Shown: positions 15,429 to 24,457 of the stretch, piece by piece
Position numbering within the stretch: position 1 is the first letter of the stretch
Layout of the letters: each line of letters opens with the position of its first letter
DNA from: SZUA-442 sp051011415
GTDB lineage: Bacteria; Actinomycetota; Acidimicrobiia; Spongiisociales; UBA5794
Assembly (NCBI GenBank): GCA_051011415.1
Contig: JBPCTY010000177.1
Span: forward strand, 1-41,040
Length of the DNA: 41,040 nt
Direction: 5' to 3'
Position numbers and translations under genes: made by a program
Notes under the pieces: generated by a model
The model's database searches: none
Told to the model about the DNA's origin: nothing
The model's input: only the letters and a program-made list of their open reading frames with translations

Positions 15429-15997
15429 TGCCGGATCTCCTCGCAGAGAACCTGGCCGCGATGTGCGGCGTGTGGCATGACGTTCTCACAGCGCGGACTC
15501 CGACCGGCGAAGTGGTGACAGATGATCCTTTCGGTGGCACGCCTGGTCCCTTCCCTTACGAGAACCTCGTGTACATCGATCTTGACGGCGACCGCTACAC
15601 GCAGACGAATGTCACCTTCCGCGGTCGACCGTTTCACCGCAGGACATTCCACGCAACCGTGGATCAAGGCATCCTGACCTTCGACAGGCTTGGCCCCGAT
15701 GCGCCAACGCACATCGGGATCGCAGCCGGCCCCGGTCGGATCTGGTTTCTTCCCGACTCCATCGACGATGCCTGGAACCGGTATTCAGAACCCGACTACC
15801 TCGTCATCGATGGCGACACGAGAACCCGCTCAACGATGCTCTACCGCGATGGGCGCTTCGTCCGGTCGCTTGAAGTTGTCGGAAAGAGGCTGACTGCAGA
15901 CACGAGTCGCCGTGTTGACCTGGACCCACGAGGCGAAGGTCAGCCCCACGAAGACAAGACAACAACCCACGTATTCGAAACACCAGGAGCAACCTGA
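15428..15997 (+). CDS. Lipocalin-like beta-barrel protein (DUF3598-like), function unknown
   Basis: The 189 residues look almost entirely beta-stranded. The pattern GVWHDVLTARTPTGEVVTD, an RYTQTNVTFRGRPFHRRTFHA segment, a GRIWFLP strand and a RSTMLYRDGRFVRSLEVVGKRL hairpin resemble DUF3598 and other small lipocalin-type barrels, a fold shared with bilin-binding phycobiliprotein lyases. No catalytic residues are recognised. It is translationally coupled on both sides (TGATG) to the ACAD-like enzyme and the second ALDH. In this context a carrier for a hydrophobic or pigment-like intermediate is plausible, but this rests on fold resemblance by eye. Confidence 0.6.
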   Translation: MPDLLAENLAAMCGVWHDVLTARTPTGEVVTDDPFGGTPGPFPYENLVYIDLDGDRYTQTNVTFRGRPFHRRTFHATVDQGILTFDRLGPDAPTHIGIAAGPGRIWFLPDSIDDAWNRYSEPDYLVIDGDTRTRSTMLYRDGRFVRSLEVVGKRLTADTSRRVDLDPRGEGQPHEDKTTTHVFETPGAT

Positions 15998-17457
15998 TGG
16001 CTGACAGCTTCGTCCTTCCCGAACCACGCGACTATGTCGCAGGCGAGTGGAGCGAGCCTGCGCTCGATCTCGATGCGTGGATAGAGGATCGCAACACAGG
16101 CGAACCGATCCAGGCTCAAAAGGCTTCATCTCCCGAGGCAATCGAGCGAGCCATCGCAACGGCACATCACGAATCTGTGCACGGAGACTGGTCCAACTCG
16201 ACCCATGACGAACGAGCCGATTCGCTCGAAGCGATGGCCGCAGCGATCCAGCCAAGGGCTGAATGGTCGGCCCTGCTTGAGTCCGCGACATCCGGAGCGA
16301 CGATCGGCACAACAGGGATGTTGTCGTTCATCACGCATGCAGCGTTCCAGCTCGCTGCTGACATGACCCGAAGCGGGATGCTCTCTGCGACGCTCGAAGG
16401 CCCAACCGGCAACGACGTCGAGATCATCAAGAAGGGATGGGGTCCAGCGCTCACGCTTGTGCCATGGAATGCGCCGGCACCGATGGCTGCGCACAAGGTC
16501 GCTTCCGCTCTTGCCGCGGGATGCCCCGTGGTGATCAAGCCTCCTGAACGAGCACCACATGGGACTGCGGTCATTGCCGAGGCTGCCCAGTCGGTCGGGC
16601 TTGCCCCGGGAGTTGTGCAACTCGTGCACGGCGGTCCACGGCAGGGCGGAGTCCTTGTCAAGGACGATCGAATCCGTGCGGTGTCGTTCACTGGCGGTGT
16701 TGTCGGTGGAAGGGACATCGCATCGGCGTGCGCCGTTGGGCTCAAGCCGGTCCAACTCGAACTCGGTGGTCACAGCCCAGTCGTCATCCTTCCGGACTGT
16801 GATGCCGATGTGGCAGCCGCCGCTGTGACGGCACTGATGACGACCCTCAACGGCCAGTGGTGCCGTGCTCTCGGTCGGCTGATCGTTCCCGCAGATCGAG
16901 AGGATGAAATTCTCAGAGCCATCGGTGAGGCGTTGTCCTCCGTCGCCATCGGAGACCCTCTCTCAGCAGATTCCATGATGGGTCCGATCGTGCACTCCGA
17001 CCACCTCGAGATGTTGAAAGCCAGGATCGACGGCCTTGTGCGGCTCGGCGGAGTGGCTCACAGGTGGACGGACACTCCTGACGCTGGTAATTACCTCGCC
17101 CCAACCTTGATCTCGGGTGTCGCACCGGAGTCCACAGGCGAGGAGATCTTTGGTCCCGTTGGAACGGTGCACACCTACCGCGACCTCGACGAGGCGCTAC
17201 GACTTGCAAACGGCACCGAGTACGGCCTCGAGGCATACGTGTTCGGCGACGACGAGGTTGCGGCGATGTCGTTTGCGAGGGGTGTGCGCGCCGGGGGCGT
17301 GAAGGTCAACGGTGCAAGCCCTCTCTCGCTCCACCTCATGGCACCACGACCAGCATGGGGAATCAGTGGACTCCACGACGAAGGAACAACCGAGACCATC
17401 GACTTCTTCTGCGGCACAACCGTCGTTGGAGTCGAAGGTCCAATGCAAGGAGAATGA
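15997..17457 (+). CDS. NAD(P)-dependent aldehyde dehydrogenase 2
   Basis: This 486-residue ALDH has LTLVPWNAPAPM, LELGGHSPVVILP with the general-base Glu, and NGQWCRALGRLIV with the catalytic Cys. A typical coenzyme region (KPPERAPHGTAVIAEA) and the EEIFGPVGTV motif are also present. The start overlaps the previous stop (TGATG), and the stop is one base before the SDR start. It oxidises an aldehyde in the cytoplasm, probably the product of the adjoining SDR or ACAD-fold enzyme. The sequence around the Cys (QWC rather than QVC) and the divergent C-terminus separate it from the ALDH of operon A, so the two probably use different substrates. Confidence 0.9.
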   Translation: MADSFVLPEPRDYVAGEWSEPALDLDAWIEDRNTGEPIQAQKASSPEAIERAIATAHHESVHGDWSNSTHDERADSLEAMAAAIQPRAEWSALLESATSGATIGTTGMLSFITHAAFQLAADMTRSGMLSATLEGPTGNDVEIIKKGWGPALTLVPWNAPAPMAAHKVASALAAGCPVVIKPPERAPHGTAVIAEAAQSVGLAPGVVQLVHGGPRQGGVLVKDDRIRAVSFTGGVVGGRDIASACAVGLKPVQLELGGHSPVVILPDCDADVAAAAVTALMTTLNGQWCRALGRLIVPADREDEILRAIGEALSSVAIGDPLSADSMMGPIVHSDHLEMLKARIDGLVRLGGVAHRWTDTPDAGNYLAPTLISGVAPESTGEEIFGPVGTVHTYRDLDEALRLANGTEYGLEAYVFGDDEVAAMSFARGVRAGGVKVNGASPLSLHLMAPRPAWGISGLHDEGTTETIDFFCGTTVVGVEGPMQGE

Positions 17458-17458
17458 C

Positions 17459-18271
17459 ATGAAGACAGTTGTGATCACCGGGGGTACTCGAGGTATTGGC
17501 CGAGGGCTCGCAGACTCCTTCTTGGACCGCGGCTGCAATGTCGTCATCACAGGCCGCTCGGCCGAAGGTGTCGACGCTGCGGTTCGCGATCTCGGACAGG
17601 ATGACCGACTCGACCGAGTCGCCGGCACGACATGTGAGGTCACCGACGTCGACGATCTTCAGGCTTTGTGGAGTTTCGGTGTCGAGAAGTTTGGATCCAT
17701 CGATGTGTGGATCAACAACGCCGGAATCTCGATCAAGCGAGCTCCGATCTGGGATCAAACACCACAGGAACTCCGATCGGTGATCGATGTCAATCTCTAT
17801 GGAGCGGTCATCGCATCGCGCACAGCCATTGCGGGGTTCCTGCAGCAAGGCCATGGTCAGCTGTGGAACATGGAAGGCTTCGGATCGGACGGGCAAACCC
17901 AGCCGGGAATCGTGACATACGGCGCTTCAAAGCGTGGTGTGAGCTACCTCGTGAAGGGCCTTGTGAAAGAGACGAAGAACACACCCGTTCAGGTCTGTGC
18001 GTTGAGCCCCGGAATAGTTGTCACCGATCTTCTCATCGATGACTACGAACCTGGATCAGCAGACTGGGAGCGGTCGAAGAAGTTCTTCAACATCCTCGGT
18101 GACACGGTCGAGACCGTTACTCCATGGTTGGCGGACAACATCCTTTCGACGGACAAGACCGGTGCGAAGGTCGCGTGGCTCACCAAGAGAAAGGCGATGG
18201 GCCGCTTCATGACCTCAAGCTTCAAGAAGCGAGATCTGTTCAGTGACACCGACCAGTTGGTGAACAGCTGA
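17459..18271 (+). CDS. Short-chain dehydrogenase/reductase
   Basis: The ATG at 17459 follows AAGGAGAATGAC and starts MKTVVITGGTRGIGRGLAD, the nucleotide-binding TGxxxGIG motif. The longer open frame upstream is inside the ALDH gene and is discarded. NNAG (WINNAGIS) and YGASK (Tyr and Lys of the active site) are present. The Ser usually 13 residues before Tyr lies in an unusual WNMEGFGSDGQTQPGIVTYGASK stretch, so the catalytic Ser is not obvious at its standard place. The length, 270 residues, is normal for a classical SDR. It closes operon C, converging on the ABC-transporter operon 34 bp away. It interconverts an alcohol and a carbonyl compound. Confidence 0.87.
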   Translation: MKTVVITGGTRGIGRGLADSFLDRGCNVVITGRSAEGVDAAVRDLGQDDRLDRVAGTTCEVTDVDDLQALWSFGVEKFGSIDVWINNAGISIKRAPIWDQTPQELRSVIDVNLYGAVIASRTAIAGFLQQGHGQLWNMEGFGSDGQTQPGIVTYGASKRGVSYLVKGLVKETKNTPVQVCALSPGIVVTDLLIDDYEPGSADWERSKKFFNILGDTVETVTPWLADNILSTDKTGAKVAWLTKRKAMGRFMTSSFKKRDLFSDTDQLVNS

Positions 18272-18278
18272 CCTCGGG

Positions 18279-18294
18279 TTCGACCAACGTCGAA
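18279..18294. terminator. Short hairpin in the convergent gap
   Basis: TTCGAC and GTCGAA pair perfectly around a 4-nt CAAC loop in the 33-bp gap between the converging SDR and transporter genes. The stem is only 6 bp and no T-run follows on either strand. A weak bidirectional terminator is possible; it may be chance. Confidence 0.3.
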
Positions 18295-18304
18295 GCGGTA
18301 TGGA

Positions 18305-21067
18305 CTAGGCCCTGATCCCGAGATAGCTCTCGACAACCCTTGGGTCGTTTTGCACTGCCTGCGGACTGCCCTCAGCGATGACCTCACCGGCTTCCAAAGC
18401 GATCATTCGATTGCAGAGCTGAAGAAGAAGCGGCATATCGTGCTCGATCACAACGATCGTGATGCCGAACGTATCCCTGATCCGTTCCAACGCCTGGGCG
18501 AGCGCCTCGGTCTCGGCCTGTGCAATACCTGCTGAGGGTTCGTCAAGCAACAGGACCTTTGGCTCAAGCGCCAGATCGCACGCAAACTCAGCGATCCGTC
18601 GCGTGCCAGTGGAGAACGCTCCGAGCGGAACGTCGCGGTAGCGGGTAAGACCGAAGAGATCGATCAACTCAAGGGCTTCTTGCTCTCTGCGCTTGTCTCT
18701 ACGGGTGTAGCCGATCGCCGAGAGCCCAATGTTGGACGGAAGCGTGCGCTCCTTGGCGACCATGACCGCTTCAAGGAGCGTCATTGTGGGAAACATCTCG
18801 GCGTTCTGGAATGAACGAACAAGACCCTTTCTGGCCCGCTTTTCCGGCGAAAGCGAGGTGATGTCCACACCTTCGTAGACCACAGTGCCGGTGTCGGGTT
18901 TCAGGAAGCCTCCGACCATCTCGAACAGCGTGGTCTTGCCAGCACCATTGGGTCCGATCAGTCCGAGTGTGTCTCCTGGATCGACCGTGAGGCTGACATC
19001 GTTTACGGCGGTGAGACCTCCGAAGCGCTTGGTCAGGCCCGTGACCTCAAGGGCATGCGGAGTGGTGATGGCTTGTGCGAGGACTTCGCCCGAGGAGTTC
19101 GATCCGAACGCAACATGGAAGTCTTGGCTTGCTGCGGCGATTTCGTCTGTGCCTTCGACGGACCTTGCCGTTGCCGGGTCGATGCCCCGGAACTTGGCGA
19201 TGGTGTCGTACATACGATCCCTGGGGTTCGTGAGGATTCCCAAAAAGCCGCGAGGTTGATTGATGATGATCACCAGCCACACGGCTGCCATAGCCGCAAG
19301 ACCCTCAACTCCGACCTCAAAGATTCGAGGTATACCAACGAGATAGAGGGCACCCACGAGCGGACCTGTAAGCGCTTCGAGCCCGCCGATGACCGTTGCG
19401 ATGACGACATCTATAGATGCCTGAACCGGGAAGATCGCCGAGGAAAGCTGTGTGTGTGCGTGACCGAACAGTGCGCCGCCAACACCTGCGATTGCCCCGG
19501 TTACCCCGTAGAGCTGGAGCTTCGTGCGGGAGGCCGGGACGGTGAGTGCACGAGCCGCTGGCTCGTTGTCACGGACCGCTACGAGCTTTCGCCCGAAGCC
19601 CGATCTCCGCAGGTTCCGCGTCACCCAGATCATGATCACTAAGCCGAGTAATACGACGTAGTAGTACGAGCGAGCAGTGTCGATGATGATCGAACCAAAG
19701 ATCGGCTGTGGGGGAGCGATTCCTCGACCGAACATCCACTCCTGCCTGAGCAGCCATGAGGAAACGACAAGCGCGAACCCGAGCGTCGCGACGGCAAGGA
19801 GCAAGCCTTGTACTCGTAGCGCTGGGAATCCGACCAGAACGGCGAGGATTGCTGCAACGATTGCTCCGGCGACGATGCCGGCAAAGAACACGCCGGAAGC
19901 TTTCACAACTATCACGGAGACCGCTGCTGCGACGCCGCCATAGGCGAACTGGCCGAGAGAGACCTGTCCGCCAAAGCCGGTGAGGAGACCGACGGAGAGA
20001 CCGACGATCGAGAAGCACATCACCGTGATGGCTATGAATGAGAACCGGTTCGTGGCAAAGACTGGGATGAGCATCGCGACTCCCACCGAGAAGAGTGCGA
20101 AGATTCGCCCGAGGTTCCGTATCAGCCACACGCCTCGATATGCCTCTGGAAGCCTTCTTGGAAGAGACACTCCCTGCCATCGTTCAACAGAATCCCTCGG
20201 CCCTGCCCGGTAGGTCTGGATGCCGATGCCGATAAGAATGATCGCAAAGAGCGCAATGTCGATGTAGCCGGCTGTCCCAGGCCGCGTCCGCAATACCTGT
20301 TCGAGCACGCCGATGCCCACTCCGGTCGCCATGGCTACAGGCAGATTGACGAATCCGGCGAGAGCCGCAGCGGCAAGCCCTCGCAGCAAGAGGTCGGGTC
20401 CAAGTAGATCGGGCGTGAGCGTGCCCTGCGAAGGGAGGACGAGCAGAGCCGAGAACGCTGCGATTGCACCCGCAAGCCCCCACGAAAGTGTCGACATGCC
20501 CTTCGGCGAAATGCCTGATGTTTCTGCCGCATCTTCGTTGATAGAGGCTGCCCTGACGCCAATGCCGAATCGGCTGCGTTTGAAGAACAGGGTGAGACCG
20601 ATGATGGCGATTGGCGTGAGGATCGCAAGAGCGGTGGATGCAGGGCTCACGTACAGCGCACCGATGTCGAACTCTGGGAAGAATGGGGGTTGTGGGTACT
20701 CCTTGCCCGATGCATCGTTGAGGGCCAGCGTCGTGAGGATCAACGCCTCACCCACACCAAGGGTCGCAACCATGGGAAGGACCTTCGGTGTATTCGCAAG
20801 CTTGCGAACGATGAAGATGTCAACACCCGCAGAGACACCTGCGCCGATGGCCAGCGCCCCAATGAAGCCGACGACGTAAGGGACATCGAACCGGTTGATT
20901 CCAATAGCAGCGATGGCGGCTGCAAGGATTCCCGTGCCTGCGTATGCAAAGTTGATGAACTTCGAGGACCGGTACACGAGTACAACACCGACAGCGAGCA
21001 GACCGTATGAAAGCCCGGTGAGGCCGCCGAGTAGAACGAATGGCAGGGAGAGGTCGAATCCGAGCAT
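18305..21067 (-). CDS. LivH-LivM-LivG fusion: two permease domains and an ATPase of a branched-chain-type ABC importer
   Basis: The ATG at 21067 overlaps the upstream stop (TGATG); a TTG one codon earlier is less likely. The 920 residues contain three units normally encoded separately: a LivH-type permease (about 1-300, GLSYGLLAVGVVLVYRSSKF), a LivM-type permease (about 330-610, LLTGFGGQVSLGQFAYGG) and a LivG-type ATPase (about 670-920). The ATPase has Walker A GPNGAGKTT, a signature variant FSTGTRR in place of LSGGQ, Walker B LLLDEPSAG and the His switch EHD. It is the last gene of operon D. Homologues import branched amino acids, amides, urea or aromatic acids; here the catabolic substrate is the likely cargo. 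Confidence 0.92.
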   Translation of the reverse strand: MLGFDLSLPFVLLGGLTGLSYGLLAVGVVLVYRSSKFINFAYAGTGILAAAIAAIGINRFDVPYVVGFIGALAIGAGVSAGVDIFIVRKLANTPKVLPMVATLGVGEALILTTLALNDASGKEYPQPPFFPEFDIGALYVSPASTALAILTPIAIIGLTLFFKRSRFGIGVRAASINEDAAETSGISPKGMSTLSWGLAGAIAAFSALLVLPSQGTLTPDLLGPDLLLRGLAAAALAGFVNLPVAMATGVGIGVLEQVLRTRPGTAGYIDIALFAIILIGIGIQTYRAGPRDSVERWQGVSLPRRLPEAYRGVWLIRNLGRIFALFSVGVAMLIPVFATNRFSFIAITVMCFSIVGLSVGLLTGFGGQVSLGQFAYGGVAAAVSVIVVKASGVFFAGIVAGAIVAAILAVLVGFPALRVQGLLLAVATLGFALVVSSWLLRQEWMFGRGIAPPQPIFGSIIIDTARSYYYVVLLGLVIMIWVTRNLRRSGFGRKLVAVRDNEPAARALTVPASRTKLQLYGVTGAIAGVGGALFGHAHTQLSSAIFPVQASIDVVIATVIGGLEALTGPLVGALYLVGIPRIFEVGVEGLAAMAAVWLVIIINQPRGFLGILTNPRDRMYDTIAKFRGIDPATARSVEGTDEIAAASQDFHVAFGSNSSGEVLAQAITTPHALEVTGLTKRFGGLTAVNDVSLTVDPGDTLGLIGPNGAGKTTLFEMVGGFLKPDTGTVVYEGVDITSLSPEKRARKGLVRSFQNAEMFPTMTLLEAVMVAKERTLPSNIGLSAIGYTRRDKRREQEALELIDLFGLTRYRDVPLGAFSTGTRRIAEFACDLALEPKVLLLDEPSAGIAQAETEALAQALERIRDTFGITIVVIEHDMPLLLQLCNRMIALEAGEVIAEGSPQAVQNDPRVVESYLGIRA

Positions 21068-23034
21068 CAATCGGACCCCGCTGCCGTACCGGAGAGGTAC
21101 ATCGTTTCAATCTTCGAGGGGTCATCTTCCAGCACCGATGCGGCTCCAGACCAAAGAACCTCGCCCTTTTCGATGACATAGGCTCGGTCTGCGATTGACA
21201 AGGCAGTGGCGACATTCTGTTCGACGATCACCACCGCAGTGCCTGCATCATTGATGCGCTCGACTACAGGTATGAGTTCGGCGACGATGCGTGGGGCGAG
21301 ACCAAGCGAAAACTCATCGATGAGGAGCAATCTCGGGCGCTGGATGATCGCCTTGGCGAGGGCAAGCATCTGCTTCTCCCCGCCAGACAGCGTGGACGCT
21401 CGCTGATCGTGGCGTTCAAGAAGGCGTGGGAAGACTTCGAAGACCTCATCGAGGCGGTCCTTGAGGGGGAACCCCTTCCCCTTGAACGGGTAGGCGAACA
21501 TTCGAAGGTTCTCATCGACGGTGAGCGTGGATGCAATGGAGTCCGCCCCAGCAATGTGGCAGACGCCGAGTTCGGTCGCCCAGGTCGCTTCGAATTCTGT
21601 GATGTCGGCCCCTCCGAAAACGATGCGACCGGCTGAAGGCTGGATCAGTCCCGCAAGCGTCTTGAGGAGGGTGGTCTTGCCGGCGCCGTTCGTTCCGAGG
21701 AGAGCGACGATCTCTCGATCGCGAACTGCAAAGTCGACATCGAAGATCACCTGGATCGTGCCGTACGCGACGTCGAGTGCCTGGGCATTGAGCAGGGAGT
21801 CGGAGTGGATAGCTGTTCGCTCGATCTCAGCATTTCTGACTGCATCAGAGTCCGTGACTTCCTTCTTCCTTGCACCCCACCCGACAACTGCACCAACCAC
21901 AAGCATTGGAACCACAGCAAGAAGAAGAACGGAATCGGCGGTCCAATCGGAGAGCGGGCCAGCAACGATGAAGGCAGCAACGGTTCCGCCGACGATGAAT
22001 GCCCATAGTTGGGATCCCGTCGCGGTTCGTCTTGCGTCACTTGTCCTCGGACCGAGTGTTGCGGTGTCGACCACGACCGCGGCGATACCGAGGGTTGTCG
22101 CTCCAGCGACGGCGGTCACGACAAGTCCGATGAGGGTTCGGCTGAAGGCAGCCGCTGTCAGGAGCAGCCCTCCGAGCACCATGAGGAGGCGTGCGGCATC
22201 TGCGAGGCGCTCAGACGTCGCGTCGGTAAGGCCGTGGTACCAGTGCCCGGCCAGCAGCACACCACCAAGGACAAGTGCAACCGACGCGAGCGTCACAAGC
22301 CTCCCGCGTGCGTCGATATTCCAGTCCTCAATCATCAGTACCAGCAGTGCATGCACCCCAACGACGGCGAGCACACCCGCTGCGGCGGAAAAGAGTCTGG
22401 AGCGGCGTCCCCACCCTGCCTTGGCGGACTTGATGCCGGCGGTGTCGGGATCGTCATGTGGGAGTCCCAACGTGGCGATGAGCCCGACGGCACCAATCAC
22501 GGCAGTGATGCCGAGGGCGACTTGCCAGGACGCCTCGCTCCCCGCGGCAAACCACAGTGGTAGCGCTGCACCGAGGGCGGCGCCTGCCCAATACATTGCA
22601 AGCACGCGGAAGAGCCCGCTCCTGGGATAGACGTCTGCGAGATACGAGCGATGCAGAACGGCGCCTGGTGCCCACGCAACTGCGAGGACGGGGATCCACA
22701 GCTCCGAATCCGAGAATCCCAATGCTGCGGCGGCAGCGACCGCAGCTGTTGCACCCGCCGAGAGCCGGATCCACATGAGCGTCCGGCCTTGCTCCCATCG
22801 ATTGACAGTGGCGCCGATCGCGGCAGCAATGATTGCGCCGAGCAGCGTCCACCATGTGACGACGTTGATGCCGTCAGTCGGGCTCGCAAACGCCGGGTAG
22901 ACGATCGCAAGCGCGAGAGCTGCCCCAACAGCACCGCCGCACACGCCAATGGCGAGTGCGGGACGCCAACCGACTCCACCGAGGGATGGAAACGCCTCGA
23001 AGGGTCGGTCCGTGTTGGCTGCGGGGTCAGTCAC
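21067..23034 (-). CDS. MFS-like membrane domain fused to LivF-type ABC ATPase
   Basis: The first 400 or so of 655 residues contain about twelve hydrophobic helices resembling a major-facilitator-like module, with no ATPase motifs. A linker (about 400-415) leads to a LivF-type ATPase: AYGTIQVIFDVDFAV, Walker A GTNGAGKTT, signature LSGGEKQML, Walker B LLLIDEFSLGLAP and EQN in place of EHD, as usual for LivF. It pairs with the LivG domain of the next gene, to which it is coupled by TGATG. The role of the N-terminal membrane part is unknown; it could be an extra transport path or an anchor. Similar fusions are known in actinobacteria. Confidence 0.87.
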   Translation of the reverse strand: MTDPAANTDRPFEAFPSLGGVGWRPALAIGVCGGAVGAALALAIVYPAFASPTDGINVVTWWTLLGAIIAAAIGATVNRWEQGRTLMWIRLSAGATAAVAAAAALGFSDSELWIPVLAVAWAPGAVLHRSYLADVYPRSGLFRVLAMYWAGAALGAALPLWFAAGSEASWQVALGITAVIGAVGLIATLGLPHDDPDTAGIKSAKAGWGRRSRLFSAAAGVLAVVGVHALLVLMIEDWNIDARGRLVTLASVALVLGGVLLAGHWYHGLTDATSERLADAARLLMVLGGLLLTAAAFSRTLIGLVVTAVAGATTLGIAAVVVDTATLGPRTSDARRTATGSQLWAFIVGGTVAAFIVAGPLSDWTADSVLLLAVVPMLVVGAVVGWGARKKEVTDSDAVRNAEIERTAIHSDSLLNAQALDVAYGTIQVIFDVDFAVRDREIVALLGTNGAGKTTLLKTLAGLIQPSAGRIVFGGADITEFEATWATELGVCHIAGADSIASTLTVDENLRMFAYPFKGKGFPLKDRLDEVFEVFPRLLERHDQRASTLSGGEKQMLALAKAIIQRPRLLLIDEFSLGLAPRIVAELIPVVERINDAGTAVVIVEQNVATALSIADRAYVIEKGEVLWSGAASVLEDDPSKIETMYLSGTAAGSD

Positions 23035-23038
23035 TGGT

Positions 23039-24436
23039 TCAGCTACCTGCTTCCCTTGGGAACGGCTGTGGTCCTGATTGGAGTTCGAGACAGGAGCACT
23101 CAGCGTTGAATGCCGTTACACGGAACGCGTTGGCGCCTGTATATGACCCAGGGAGGAAGAGCGTCTCGTAGGTCGTTCCGAGTTGGAAAGAGTCCCCAAG
23201 TTCCCACACCGCGTCACGCCAAAGGGAAGCGTTCAGCGCGTCGGTTAGTCCTTCGGAAGCCTTTTGGAGCAGCAGTGCTGCGTCGCAGTACTGGATCCCG
23301 ACACGGGCGTGCTTTCTCTCGTCGAATGTCTCGCCCGTTGATTCCAGGATCGAGACGCAGAGCTCTTCGGTCTCGTTGGCGGGGAACGGGTGTTGGTCGT
23401 CAGCGACGTCGAATCCGGGCACCATCGAGACGCCTGCGGCGCCAGGCATTGAGTCTGGGTACGAGTTGATCGAAAAGTCAGGCGAGTCGTACGAGGTCAT
23501 CGCATAGATCGGTTGGTAGTTCTGGAACTCAGCAGACTGCATGAAGAAGGGCTGAATCCTCGATCCACCAATAGTCACAACATGGGTGATCTCGGCTGCC
23601 TTGAAGGCAAGAACAGCCTGATCGATTCCCGGCTGGAGGGTTGCGGTATCCGTTGCATCCACCCATTGCTCCTCGGCGACAGTGACCCCGAGCTCATCAA
23701 GCAGAGGCTTGACCGTCTCGTCGTATGCCTTGTGGCTGAGTTCGTTGTCAGCACCGAGGATTCCTAGCGTCGATCCTTCAAACCAACCTGAGAATGCGAG
23801 GCCTGCAACGAGGCCACCCATCATGGTCGGGTACTCGGTGAGGTGGTATGACCACAGGTAGGGCGCTAGCTCTTCATAGCCGTCCTGATCGATCGGGTAG
23901 AAGGTGGTATCGAGCATGAGAGTGTTTCGCGCGGCGTAGCACGGGCGGGCGTTGTCCTGGAACTGGCCTGTCATCACGACCGCAAAGACCTGATCGTCCT
24001 GCGTGATGCCATTGCAGAGTTCCTCTTCGACGGTCGGAGAATCCAGGAGCGCATCAAACGGACGAACGAACGGCACCATCGTTCGGCCGCCGATGCCCCC
24101 GTTCGCATTGATGTAGTCGGTGATCGCGAGGATCTGCGCTTCGAGATCGCCCTGCGAAGGCACATCGAGGCCGAGAGCCTTCTGAACGCGCTCGAGGTCA
24201 GTGACGATGAATGCGACACGGACCTCTTCGGCTGATACGCCGGGCCCGTTCTCCGCCGGCGCAGCAGTTGCTTCGCTCGTCGTTGTCGACTCGTCACCGC
24301 CGCCGCCACCGCTCTCGGCGCCTGATGCGGCTGTCGTGGTCGTTGCGTCAGGGTTCGTCGCCCCACACGCTGCCAACACGATGGCGAGAGACATCACGAG
24401 TGTGATGAGGTATCTGTTTCGCCTTCCACGTTTCAT
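23039..24436 (-). CDS. ABC importer solute-binding lipoprotein (Peripla_BP_6/LivJ type)
   Basis: A signal peptide with lipobox ending at Cys24 (AIVLAACG) is followed by a low-complexity Thr/Gly/Glu linker of about 45 residues, then a type I periplasmic-binding domain. Recognisable blocks are VRVAFIVTDLERVQ, DYINANGGIGGRTMVPF, GLVAGLAFSGWFEGSTLGILG and VVTIGGSRIQPFF. The length of 465 is slightly above average because of the linker. GGAGG lies 7 nt before the ATG. Its stop is 4 bp before the MFS-LivF gene, so it is the binding protein of this importer. The ligand cannot be read from sequence; the operon predicts the catabolic substrate or a fragment of it. Confidence 0.9.
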   Translation of the reverse strand: MKRGRRNRYLITLVMSLAIVLAACGATNPDATTTTAASGAESGGGGGDESTTTSEATAAPAENGPGVSAEEVRVAFIVTDLERVQKALGLDVPSQGDLEAQILAITDYINANGGIGGRTMVPFVRPFDALLDSPTVEEELCNGITQDDQVFAVVMTGQFQDNARPCYAARNTLMLDTTFYPIDQDGYEELAPYLWSYHLTEYPTMMGGLVAGLAFSGWFEGSTLGILGADNELSHKAYDETVKPLLDELGVTVAEEQWVDATDTATLQPGIDQAVLAFKAAEITHVVTIGGSRIQPFFMQSAEFQNYQPIYAMTSYDSPDFSINSYPDSMPGAAGVSMVPGFDVADDQHPFPANETEELCVSILESTGETFDERKHARVGIQYCDAALLLQKASEGLTDALNASLWRDAVWELGDSFQLGTTYETLFLPGSYTGANAFRVTAFNAECSCLELQSGPQPFPREAGS

Positions 24437-24457
24437 GTCGTTGCCTCCGCTGTGTTG

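Noticed and set aside
21521..22630. Long plus-strand open frame of about 369 codons
   Set aside because: It is antisense to the MFS-LivF gene, has Ser/Thr/Ala-rich composition typical of shadow frames, and lacks any family motif.
18305..24436. Leucine/branched-chain amino-acid importer as the definite function
   Set aside because: The LIV family imports many compounds, and no branched-chain amino-acid genes are in the operon.
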